From the NCBI GenBank assembly GCA_000310025.1, contig FN649732.1, positions 1,133,712-1,197,711 of the forward strand: a stretch of 64,000 nt of DNA. The letters are read 5' to 3'. The notes under the pieces are model-generated. The model saw nothing but the letters and a program-made list of their open reading frames with translations, was not told the origin of the DNA and did not search any database. Both the position numbers and the translations under genes were made by a program. Each line of letters opens with the position of its first letter. Position 1 is the first letter of the stretch. Below, one piece after another: positions 52,101 to 60,900 of this stretch. Source of the DNA: Ectocarpus siliculosus (taxonomy: Eukaryota > Sar > Phaeophyceae > Ectocarpales > Ectocarpaceae).

Positions 52101-53706
52101 TCTGCGTTAGACGGAACCAAAACAACAGAAAGTACACCTCGAGGGCCATAAGAAGCCGGCACTTGTGCGCTCTCGTTAATTGTTGTTGTTGTTGTCGTGT
52201 TAAAAAAAAAACGCTCCGGTCTTCGCTTATAGCCCTCTTGTTCGGAGGTGAATACTTATATTTCGGGTGAGACAAAACAATTCGTTAGATTAACATACGA
52301 AGGGCTGGCCGGCGAAACTTTCCGGTTCTAAACCCTCAGCTAGCCAAGGATCCCCTACGTTGTGCACTCTCAAAAACCGTTGGAGTTTGGTCTGGTGCAG
52401 TGGCTATCCCTCACGACTCGCTGCACATATTGTAATCGTACAGGGACAGAAGTGTAGGCGAAAACCACGAGAGGTGCTTGATTCGGGGTGGACTTTTACA
52501 ACTGAGATGTCTTGAGTCATGCTAGAAACGCAAACACGTTTGCTAGATGCGACATACAGTAGTACATATAGACTAGTACCGTTGCTTCGGTACATGAGAG
52601 TTCATTTTTCATGGTGCTTCCTGTCGTTGTGGCGGGCTCAAGGATTCAGAAGGGACGGCGCGAGATCGGGGTTTTCCGATGGTAGTTGTGGGAGTTTTTT
52701 TTGTCACCCTTTCTTCAAAGCAGACTACAGCATTTGTGCTGCTTCCTCCAACTCGTGGTCACACAGAAGGGTTTCCTGCGGCCCCCCACCGAACCCTCCT
52801 ACTGTGTTTGCCTTCGGCTTGTAATGCAAGAAAGCAGCACTCTCGTCTGTGTCCACACGAACCAGCTCTTTCCACCCACGCTAGGAACGCGATCGAGAGA
52901 ATAACTGACCCGGCCACTGCAATGCTTGTCGAGGACACGAACTAGACTACCGGGGCGACAGGGAGTGCATTTGTTTTCCGTGTGTACGTTTGTGGACAAG
53001 AGGGAGCGCTTCAGACCCTCCTCTAAGAGGGAGCGCTTCAAAAAATGTGCTCCTGCCATAAGCGGACGTCGCTTGCATGTGTACTACTGTGTGGTACAGC
53101 AGTACTACGGCCTACCGCCGTAGACTACAAGCAGTAAGTGGCGCTGTCGTGCATGCACGCCTTGCTTTGAACGGGACTGTAGCAACATCAACCCGCGCAC
53201 TTGGCCCCCTCCCTTTCTGCGTGTTGCCTGCGATGATCACTACATGTGGTACAGAGCACTTGCCTTCGCTTGGCCGTGAGAGCACGCTCCAACCACCTCT
53301 CCAACTCAGGCTCATGGGTAGCACCGCAATGCATCGAGGCGGCAGTTATGTTTGGTGTGGTGTGTATGTCTGAGGATTGTCTCGCAGCTGTTGCTCTGTA
53401 GGGCAACAGAGTATCACCAGCGCCACGCTTTGTTCCATGATGCCCTCGGGCCGTGCTAGCTAGCTAGCGTGCACACCGCGACGACGCGTGACCGGTGCAT
53501 AGAAGGGGAGGCCAGCAACCCTGGCAGGGCGCGCAGAGACGAAAGGGCGGTGCAACAGGTACCTGTTCGGCATTCGGTTTCGAAAAATCGACAGTCCCGA
53601 GCGATGTGATCTCGCGCGTTCGCTCCAGCAGCTGGGTACAAGCTGGGTGCTGTTGGAAAGGCTCCAAGGGTGCATAGAATCTACACCACCGTAGCCCGTG
53701 AACCAT
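19017..53706 (-). CDS. Gene B: giant IQ / ankyrin / WW / TPR modular protein
   Basis: About 58 minus-strand exons chain in consistent phase from an ATG at 53706 to a TGA at 19017, about 3,245 residues. Order: N-terminal Ser/Pro-rich part (1-990), coiled and Ser-rich part (990-1340), IQ array (1340-1800), ankyrin repeats with a poly-Gln insert (1800-2270), WW (2270-2355), more IQ and Trp-rich exons (2355-2635), TPR-like helices (2635-2890) and a disordered tail with three WW domains (2890-3245). IQ motifs bind calmodulin or myosin-type light chains; WW domains bind Pro-rich peptides; ankyrin and TPR are protein scaffolds. This suggests a calcium-linked cytoskeletal scaffold; location and partners are inference. 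Five introns use GC donors, and exon 14 may hold a frameshift. The weakest links are exons 1-2 and the stretch between 22051 and 20096. Splitting into two or more genes remains possible. Confidence 0.75.
21086..25506 (-). CDS. Gene B exons 52-57: TPR-like region
   Basis: Exons: 25426-25506, 24928-25045, 24043-24321, 23210-23365, 22051-22140, and a doubtful 33-base exon 21086-21118. Exon 53 (DYNRSRILYTTALAAMEQRG) and exon 55 (WHNYAACRQLAYGDYAGASE, then CYLKAIEKNPKDP) carry TPR-type helix pairs with the usual Ala/Gly/Tyr/Pro pattern. Exon 54 is a Ser/Arg-rich linker with EDFVSILATVERAIEAG. Exon 56 (ANYQTLMDTFPEHSQ) follows a very good acceptor (TTTGTATTGCGCCAG). Between 22050 and 20097 the model is unresolved: other possible phase-0 exons include one near 20832-20930. 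Confidence 0.6.
21611..21643 (+). repeat. Compound (GT)n(GTT)n microsatellite
   Basis: Ten GT units run directly into four to five TTG units, in a late intron of gene B. Confidence 0.85.
26008..29919 (-). CDS. Gene B exons 44-51: second IQ and Trp-rich block
   Basis: Exons: 29819-29919, 29345-29399, 28718-28794, 28299-28424, 27810-27975, 27522-27625, 26736-26817, 26008-26132. IQ motifs are in exons 46 (AAVVIQSCWRARMAR), 47 (ACLMLQKIVRGCMAR), 48 (NRLVTRVYRGHLYGR) and 51 (AATLLQKAWRGKTSR). Exon 48 ends SWWGPSEWE, exon 49 has FFGWTGQWEAYLL and exon 50 EYTWDLPEEWQSQ, which could be degenerate WW-type or Trp-bearing helices. Exon 50 may start about 60 bases further upstream, adding LTRRLLHIWRTVRRR in the same frame. 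All phases match. Confidence 0.75.
30157..30423 (-). CDS. Gene B exon 43: WW domain
   Basis: 89 codons in phase 0, from acceptor GGCATCACATCAAG to donor ATATCC|GTGAGT. The first half is Gly/Gln-rich (including five Gln). The second half is a WW domain: GWETEWDQDKQRFYYV then ETGETSYTAPF. The first Trp, the aromatic Tyr pair and the final Pro are present, but the second signature Trp is a Tyr (SYTAP). That weakens ligand binding in many WW domains, so it may be structural. Confidence 0.8.
30822..34878 (-). CDS. Gene B exons 35-42: ankyrin repeats with poly-Gln insert
   Basis: Exons: 34697-34878, 33901-34466, 33193-33284, 32759-32832, 32181-32312, 31599-31757, 31229-31333, 30822-30920. Ankyrin signatures: GLLHLACRATAHRCVEL, GLTPLHCLAM, DGDGNTPLLTAAKTG, GTVALHVSAHKGQTE, SGLTPLAYAVSNDHG, GRTALHVASQDGK, GETALHYAAYSGK, GDNAAHIASRAGY. 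Introns fall between repeats, often in phase 0. Exon 36 places a 100-residue disordered insert with 16 Gln between two repeats. The intron after exon 41 starts GCGAGT. Ankyrin repeats bind partner proteins; roughly nine repeats can be counted. Confidence 0.85.
34110..34157 (-). repeat. Polyglutamine (CAG)n tract within ankyrin region of gene B
   Basis: On the minus strand, fourteen CAG codons, one CAA and one CAG encode 16 Gln, followed by RQQERQYNQQQ. The tract lies in a disordered insert between two ankyrin repeats, so length change would not disturb the fold. The long pure run makes it a likely length-variable site. Confidence 0.9.
35190..40674 (-). CDS. Gene B exons 23-34: IQ motif array
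   Basis: Exons: 40560-40674, 40131-40253, 39687-39794, 39395-39540, 38776-38911, 38446-38501, 37743-37887, 36861-37049, 36498-36653, 35931-36023, 35515-35579, 35190-35230. IQ motifs (IQxxxRGxxxR type) are seen in exons 23 (TVVIQRWARRVR), 26 (VAKIQQAWFEYRRR), 29 (AARLQALARAMKAR), 31 (AATLIQAAWRSH), 32 (AAVIIQKRWRGFQTR) and 33 (AIALQRLFRGHQAR). Others carry related basic Trp-bearing helices (RAWIVGDRKRR, VRVLREWHG). Such arrays form a long helix that binds calmodulin or similar EF-hand light chains. Three introns here (after exons 24, 29 and 32) use GC donors: GCGAGT, GCAAGT and GCAAGC. All phases agree. Confidence 0.75.
37055..37161. repeat. 60-base-period tandem duplication overlapping an intron end in gene B
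   Basis: 37055-37100 and 37114-37161 share GGTAA, TGGGAGAT and GAACACACAGACCA-type blocks. On the minus strand the copies form the 3' part of the intron before exon 30. Confidence 0.65.
41465..44019 (-). CDS. Gene B exons 19-22: coiled-coil and Ser-rich part
   Basis: Exons: 43882-44019, 43017-43208, 42210-42602, 41465-41793. Exon 19 (LARAVEQEDRREELSMQLAE) and exon 20 (RLEGRTRALEEAAAV) look coiled-coil. Exon 21 is Ser/Thr/Pro-rich and ends in a helix (LSTADAADLTFILRK) at a perfect AAG|GTAAGT. Exon 22 has six AGC Ser codons in a row, a long Ser run, then basic helix RKVLRTLRMYVTRLRV and ends GGA|GTGAGT. The first three exons are phase 0 at both ends. Confidence 0.65.
44439..47227 (-). CDS. Gene B exons 11-18
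   Basis: Exons: 47119-47227, 46795-46861, 46349-46497, 45743-46081, 45460-45559, 45171-45343, 44893-44929, 44439-44774. Exon 11 is charged (ERKREQMEEESRSQ). Exons 13-14 read as helical repeats (LPEFVATFLSERFGVRAVAL; LLRELHDMGALALALHAREV). Exon 14 changes frame at a six-G run (see finding). Exon 16 follows a very strong acceptor (TTGTTGGCTTTTTCCAG). Exon 18 carries CIDLKLRNTAH and IPLYGLLFFLCELHMKTPEE before AAG|GTAAAC. No domain is assigned. Exon 18 may begin 11 bases earlier. Confidence 0.5.
47494..49350 (-). CDS. Gene B exons 6-10
   Basis: Exons: 48947-49350, 48622-48689 (or up to 48722), 48247-48399, 47765-47850, 47494-47582. Exon 6 is a Ser/Gly-rich disordered stretch preceded by a strong acceptor (GTGCTCCTGTCACAG). 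Exon 7 holds EFVDVVTQFEGKLRRRDRR. Exon 8 contains WTLGLCEAVLDECWKSD and ends CTG|GTGAGA. Exons 9-10 are helical (EARLAACTTEVDKWCL, AKDLEIGEE). Phases 2, 1, 1, 0, 2 match through the block. Exon 10 can be read in two frames; the chosen one is the only one that fits both neighbours. Confidence 0.5.
49943..53706 (-). CDS. Gene B exons 1-5: N-terminus
   Basis: Exons: 53563-53706, 53264-53310, 51976-52074, 50852-51251, 49943-50107. The start is the ATG at 53706; the frame is open through an acceptor-like CAACAG, so coding could instead begin in a further upstream exon. Exon 2 (PELERWLERALTAKR) ends at AAG|GCAAGT, a GC donor, and its codon completes exactly with exon 3 (ERRTGSSPYDIVPAGL). Exon 4 is Pro/Ser-rich with basic RRRGER and ends in a helix (NELSFIEIALAA) at a perfect GTGAGT. 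Exon 5 carries AINLFQSSYLFTEGL and a basic SPRRSPRK end. No family domain is recognised. Confidence 0.55.
52998..53040 (+). repeat. 16-base direct repeat
   Basis: AAGAGGGAGCGCTTCA occurs at 52998-53013 and 53025-53040, within the second intron of gene B. Confidence 0.85.
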
Positions 53707-53872
53707 GATCTACTCCTACAGTTATTGTGCCATAAACGATGGACTCACTACAGGCGAGATGCATCTGTAACGGCCAGTCGAAGCAACGTACCACAACGAC
53801 CGCGTGCGGGGCTTGGTTTCCTCGGCGCAGAGCGGGACGGCTAAGCATTAGCGGTGCGCGGGGCTCCTCGGG
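53707..53872. promoter_or_regulatory. Divergent promoter between genes B and C
   Basis: The proposed ATG of gene B (53706, minus) and of gene C (53873, plus) lie 166 bases apart. This interval must hold both 5' UTRs and the core promoters if both starts are right. I see no TATA box with confidence. Short bidirectional promoters often couple expression of the two genes. Confidence 0.5.
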
Positions 53873-54907
53873 ATGACGTCTTGGGGGCTGGAACTTCTCA
53901 GCAAGCTCGCAGAGTCGACTTCCTTGGATGCTCTTCGCGAAGATTTTCCCCGAAAAAGCGATGAAGGTCTCAACCCAGCTCAGGTACGAGGGGCGGCGGT
54001 CTACAGAAATACCCACACCGTAGCCACCTCGACCTCGCAGTTGTGCAGCAGTACTGTAGAACCACATGCCGAAGCCTACCTTTCGGAAGCATGATCATGA
54101 ACCTCTGCGATTTCTCGAGAGTACAAAACAGGTTCTCAATTTTTTCAAGGTAATCGTATTCCTACACTACGCTATCAAACGCTTCGTCTCAGTTTCTGGC
54201 CGTGGTGCGAAGGCACGTTGAGCATGGAGATTTCGGCTTCACAGCCATGAATGGAGGTGGCGCCGGGGGCGGGTATCCTCATGGGCATGGATATAACGAT
54301 GTATATGGCAATGCAAGCAAAGTTGGGGAAGTTTTTAAGGAAATGGACATCCGCGGCGACGGGGAAGTGTGCTGGGAAGACTTTTCTGCGGTAAGTACGT
54401 CGGCAGAAAAAAAGCATCATTCATGGCTCCCACCTGCACTTTAGCGTCCAGGGTACCCAAGATAGCACACCCCCCACAGAATACAACACGCAGTGAAAAT
54501 ATTTGAAAAGCCAAATGTTATCCCCGGGGTGTATTCATCTTGTGCCGCATACAGTAGTACCTTCCCAGTTTACTACAGTATATGCAGGGGGGCGAAACTG
54601 CTGCGTAGAATCATATGCGTTGTTAGGGATTCCAAGTATAGGCGTTCGACAGCTCCCGCCGTGTGCTATAAGCGTCCCATGCAACATGTCGCTATGACTG
54701 CCCTTGATCTGCGGCTGAACATCAGCACTCGATTAAACAACCAACCTCTTTGAAGTGTCATGTCGTCCTTGGACCCGTGGCATGTCTACACAGTACATGT
54801 TTCAGCTAGAGCTGTTGCACGACGGCAAAGCAGCCGAGGAGAATGAGCGCGTCTTTCAGCACTTCGCGGCGCATTTGGGAATGGACGGCCACGTTCGAGA
54901 AGGCGGG
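53873..54907 (+). CDS. Gene C exons 1-3: EF-hand domain
   Basis: Exons 53873-53983, 54193-54390, 54806-54907, all phase 0. Exon 1 starts MTSWGLELLSKLAESTSLD and ends CTCAG|GTACGA. Exon 2 begins FLAVVRRHVEHGD, has a Gly/His/Tyr-rich insert, then the EF loop D-I-R-G-D-G-E-V-C-W-E-D, and ends GCG|GTAAGT. Position 3 is Arg and position 12 is Asp rather than the usual Asp/Asn and Glu, so calcium affinity may be low. Exon 3 reads LELLHDGKAAEENERVFQHF. Confidence 0.7.
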
Positions 54908-57900
54908 GTGGGTCAAACCGCGAATGGCGCAGAACCCTGCTTCAGCTTTATGATTGAAACGGTTGTGAGGGCTTTCGCTTTTTGTTGCAGCGATTTCGGA
55001 GAAACAAAGATCATGCTCCCGGTTACTTAACTCGAAGACAGTTGTCCAGAATGTAGCACTGGCGCGGTCATTGTGGCGAATATCCATCACAATGTTTGCA
55101 AACGGTTGCCGTGGACACTCCGTCACATCTCCCTCACGCTTTCGATATAAGTGTGCGCTAGACCAGTGAGTGGCACATGTAGCACCTCATCTTCAACCCC
55201 GCACGCGGCCTTGGAGGCGCCACTTGAAGGATGTGTTGAATGTCATTGGAAGACCAGTCCTGGCTACCTGATTGATGACCGTTGGTGCTCCATTTCCTGC
55301 TTCTGCCCCGATCACATTTCCCTGGTGTGCCAGGTGTCTCGGGTAGAATACTTGCCGGCACCAGTGGAAAAGCTGGGCCTTGTGGGGAAAGGGAACGAGG
55401 TGACTTAACGAATTGACCGCGGTGCCCCAAACCCCAAACTTTCATTTGAAGATGACGAGTAAACCGAGACGGGAGAAAACAAATTTTCAGGAGCCCTCAA
55501 GCGTGCAAGCTTGCAACGACAAAACTAAGTTCAGCTGTAACAGCCGTGGACTGTTTTCATAGGTAGAGTGAGATCGTGTTGACCTGGTAGGAGATCAGCC
55601 GCAGAAAACTCAATGGTAGACGCGGATCCAAGCCTCCCGCGGAATGACGGGCGGGTATCAGGTATCAAGAGATACACGCAGGATGCGGCATACACTTTCG
55701 AACGCATGCAGCTTTTGTTGCGGAGCTGTCGTTCCTTCCACAGCAAAGGAAAACAACATCTAGTTTGGGATATCGCCACATACACGCAGGCCGGTACCTC
55801 TCCGTGGCGGTCTTACCCCCCAAAAAGTTGTCGTTGACACCGGATGTTCATCCTGAGCCATGTGGTAGTCTTACGTCTTGAAGCAACCCGTGCCGGAACA
55901 CGTGTTACCGCGCCTATCTAAACATGACGCAGGTAGTTCACCTGATAGGCCAGGGCCCTTTGGAAGATGACGACAAGGCGCCGTTTCAGGTAGTGTCAGG
56001 CGGGGGGTCCGACTTAGCGAGGGTAAGCTGCTCTCTTCGACACGACACGGCCTACAAACCCCACGAGGTGCGTTTGTATTGCGTGTGAATGACGGGCTAC
56101 AGGGAGTAGGCTCGTTCTTGACTTCGGGACACGGGTAGGTGAGAACCTTTGCCAAACGAATGCATGAGCTTTGAAGAAGTGTCAAAGCGAGGTGACATGT
56201 CACAGGCGGGAAGTGTGGTTACAAGGTGACTATTGACGAACGACAACATGCCCGATCTACTGTACATGAGGACGTGTTACTCTTTTGCGTATATCAATAT
56301 TGGGTTCGTTAGTTGTATCCGCACCGGTACACGCAGTTCCGGCAAGTATTCAAGATGACAACCTGTTCGTTGAAGTGTGTATATAGCCCTCCTGAAGGTG
56401 GCACAGCGAGACTATCAAAAATTGAATGCAGGTGAGCAACCTGCTGTGTTACACACGTTGGGAAATTGGGCTGCTCGACGGTGCGTCGCTCCGTCTGAAG
56501 CAATTTTGTGTTGTATTCCCTGTAAACAACGCTGTCCCCAAGGTCAACGCTGTGCACAGCATCCCGGGGCAAGATGTGGTGATCACGAGCAGCTCAATCT
56601 CCTCCACGGGTCCCCATGTCTTGACGGTTTGGGACCTTCCCACTCAGGAGGAACGGTCTACTGAGAAGCAATTCTTGCCAGAAATGAAAAGCCGGGAAGA
56701 GACCCCCACGCGGCAGGTTAGTCGGCATTGAACCGGAAAAATGGTTCAAACAGGTAGCACCTTGCTGTGGTGGCAGCTGTGATGGGTTTAGTAGAGCTCG
56801 TTTCAAGGGCGAGTAATGTGGCTCATGTGAGCAGGAAATCTTGTAGGAGGGTAGATTCCAGTGACTCCCTGAAGCCTCTTCTAGGACGATGACGGCTCCA
56901 TGCGTGTTTATTTCAACCCATCCTTGTTTCGGCGGTGTCTCGTTGGATCGTTTCACCCAAACACCCCAACGAGTGTTGTCCGCCAAACATGAGCCAGCTC
57001 GAACCAAAATTGTGAATACACCATGCCGGCCCCGTGAGTGACCAAGACACAGCCAAGACAACATCCGATGCAATACTGCTAAGTTTCGTCAGACTACCGG
57101 AGCGGGCCATCCACAGTTACGTGCTTAGTGACCAAACGATATGAACATTTTGGTTGATGCGGCAGACCGTCATACTCTGGGCCCCTGCTGTGGAGATGGT
57201 GCTTACCGGAAGCTCCAGCAACGGGTCGTTGCTGGGGTGGGAACTAGGGCCTTTGAGACAATCGGCAAAGCTTTGGCTGCACGACTCCGGAATTACGCAC
57301 ATACACGAGTTGGTGAGGCGCCGGTACATTTGTGTGCTGTTTACAGTATTTGCGTTGTCATTCGTTGGTATCTGTGGTCGTTGTCGTCCTCATCCCTGTC
57401 GTTGTTATTATTGTTGGTGGTGGTCATGTTGTTGTTGCATTGCATTGCCACCACATCGATAAACGACTGCTTACCAGCTACCGATGCAGGCCATGAACAT
57501 TGATATGTATATGAATATTCGTCGAAGCACAATATGTAGGAGGGTTCAAAGAACCTTCCGCAACGCACTCTTACCCGCCCTACCCTTCTGTAGCTGCCTA
57601 TGATGGAACCAAGAAGTAGAATTAAACGTAGGAAACGCTGAGCTGTTTGAGCTCTTCGGAGTGAATAAACTCCCCAGATGCGATGCCTGGCAGGTGGGCC
57701 ACACAGGTGGGGCTCCGCACCTCGTAACAGCTAGCCTCGACGGGACCATCGCAGTCTGCGGCGGAGCTGCGAAAGGAGGAGGTCGCGGCGACGGGGTGTT
57801 GCAACGCCTACAGGTGCAGCTCGGGAGACGGAACAAGGGTAGACCGTATCAAGGACCCGCATTTAGTTCGTCGCATGGAAAACGCAGTGTCAATATTATA

Positions 57901-60900
57901 TATATATATGTGGTGGGGATCAGATTGAGTGTTCTTCTCAAGGTTAGACGAGTCTCAGTTGTTGAGCGCAAAAACAGCCACCGATTCGACAACAACAGAT
58001 GACACCCAGAAAAAACATTTCTGTGGACGCTCCTCGATGTTTCGATTGTTTTGTGATTTCATGGTTGCGCGAGCACAACAAGCGGCGATCGTCCAACAAA
58101 GAGTTTCAACTTTCATTGGGAACAAACGCATGAACAGCCTTCTAGCGCTTTTCTGCAACCTCGACGCCACGTAGCGCAGCGCCAAAGTTCCCCAGCTCGT
58201 TTTCCATCTTCACGGACCGCTTGTCGAAGTACCGATTCTAACAATAGGGGGCCATGCAATGACAGGCTCACGAGAGAGGGATCGCGAGCATGGAGTTTTG
58301 CCTTCATCACTCCCTCGCCCTGTCTGCCGGGGTGTTCGTGAATGCTGTCGACACTACGCCGGACATCCTTGTGTGGGGCCTGGACCGCGACCGCGGGCTC
58401 CTCGAAAACGACGTGCAAAGTCGTCTCAGGGGACACGAGGGGCAGGTATTCCGCAAGAAAGTCGAACTTGGCAGCCTTCCCAAATGCGCGAAGCTAGGCG
58501 TCTAGAATTGATATGGCATGCGCAAAATGTATGGCATGATTGGTTCGTGTACGAGAGGTGCACAGCATGAGCACAAACCATCAACACTGTGCCGGCGATC
58601 ACTCTCAAAGCTTGAACATCGCGTCTAGGGTAACCCCATGGTTTGGGCGCGACCTGCCTTGCGCACGATCGGAATGGTACGCATATGTTGGTGACCTGAA
58701 CGCCAACGTCGCCTCAAAATGATCTTGCAAACTGCAACATGTCGGAAACTCTCGTGAAGATCCTAAAATTGATGTGAATATCCCAACGCGAAGGTGGTCG
58801 GGATAGCTTTCACTGATGAGGACCTCGAGGTGATCACGGGAGGCGCCGACGGAGTGTTTCTGGTGTGGCAGATGCCGAGTCTTGTCGTCAAGCAACGATT
58901 TACACGCGCCAAGAACAGCCCGCTCGTGAGTACAAACAGACGCAGAGTGAGCATTGCTGGCTTCCAATCATAGCCCGTTTGTCATGTTCACTCGCACCGC
59001 ACAAACGTGGGTTCAAACGTTGAAGGGGGTACTGTCGAGAACGAATTTTGGATCGGTAAACTCCAACGCCAGCCCGCTTGTGGGAGACAATACAGAGGGA
59101 AGGTGCGATCTTTGGCCTATTTGTACGTACCCAAACGTGACTTGGTGCCTTCCGACGGGAAACAGACAACCATTGTGTTATCAGTAAATCAAGGGAAATG
59201 AAGAACCGGCATGCCCCAACACCGATCCCAAGCATTGTTGCTGTCACACGGAGAGGCGGAATTGCATGCGCCGTTTAGCTTTGCTTTCCTGATCCTTCGT
59301 CCTGGGAGCCTATGAAACCATCGCTAAACAAGATATGCAGTATATAACCAAACGAGGGAAACAAACTCCGTACGGCATATTTCGAGATCGGACGGTAACT
59401 TATTGAGGTTAGGTGCTACGGTACCTGCTGAGCCACAAAGTGCATGTCCATGTTGCAGGTGACGTGTGAATTTTCACTCCTTCAGAACAAAGAGGCTGAC
59501 GGATCAAACTGTTTGGAGCGGCCGAGGTTGCCTTTTTCATGCTGTACCAACGTGGTGTGCCACTGTCAGCAGGTCCAACAGTCCGTGTCGTGCTTTGCTT
59601 TGGTGCCGAGGTCGACCGATCGGCCGATGCTGCTCGTTGCCGGTATGAAGGAAACGGCCGGGCTGGATATCTTCGCGCGTATGGAAAAGAGGGTGCACGA
59701 GGAGCTAATCAAAGCGGAATTCTGTCCTTATCTGCAGGTTAGATCCGCTGCGTGCGCTCTACCTAGAAGTGCGTCGGGTGGTACTCGTGGCATGCGGTCG
59801 TTCAGGGTGTCCACTTTTCTCTTCTAGTCAACTGCTGGAGAGGCGAACCAGATCTAAGCAGTGAATCTTCAGAACCCATGAAGACACTAAAGTCAACTCC
59901 ACTCTTTCCCCAGAAACTTGACCCGTAAATCTACATATCTCGACAAAATACGTCGTCGTACACAATACTGCTTCTCCAAGTTCCGTTGTGCTGGCACGCG
60001 CTTGAGATCATTTTTGCTGCACCCTGTGATAGAGGCTTGTTACCGTCAGCGCACGACGGGTGACCATCTGGGATGCCAAAAGCGGCGAGGCGTTAACAAC
60101 CCTGACGTCGGAGCGCTTGCTGGGGAATGACCAGGCGGATATCACAGCGTTTTCGTCAGACCACCAGGTGACTTTGAGAGCAACTCCAAGTCAACCAGCT
60201 CTGCTACCGCATAGTGCAATTTGTCCATTCTATTCACTCTTTACATGCAGGAATGGCTTCTGCCTCACTTCAGCGCCCCTGTTGAGCTACAGTCCTTCAG
60301 CACGGTCTGCCATTGCGACAATTCTTTGCTGCGTGCATGTCGTGGCTGCCAGGCGCCGCCCAGTGTTCTCGATAGCTTGTTTTTCAATTGTAGTCATAAC
60401 CTGGCCATCTAATGCGGGCCGCCCACCTAACGTGTTTACATTGGTTCTACTCTACGAACCACACACATGTCGGCATCGTGACGGTGACGTATCTCAACCA
60501 ACGTCTACACCAATTTTTGCAATGTGATGATGACTTCGAAAATACCACGTAGGGCCACAAGCTCGTAGTCGGAGCCGATACCGGGGAAATTCGGGCGTGC
60601 TTTTCCCACAGTGGATCGGTCATCCGGCAGCTGGACCCTCACAACGGTCCGGTCAATTGGCTCTCCTTCGCTTCCCGGAAAACAGACATGTGCGGGAGAG
60701 TGAAGCGATTGACCTTCGCAGGTTTGGTATGTATTATTGGATTTGCTCCACACAAACTTGTAGTCTGGAATCAATCGGCAACTGTTTTTTAGCCTGTTCT
60801 GGATGACGATTATGCCCTACACGTGAGCTCCCTCGCAATGTGATGAACTCTGAGGAACGAGTGAATAGATGCACCTGTTGGGTGCTAAAATAAACCACCT

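Noticed and set aside
51846-52151. Plus-strand frame with a WD-like GHKGAVCGSALDG stretch
   Set aside because: It is the complement of gene B exon 3, which has good splice sites and fits phase on the minus strand; gene C begins only at 53873.
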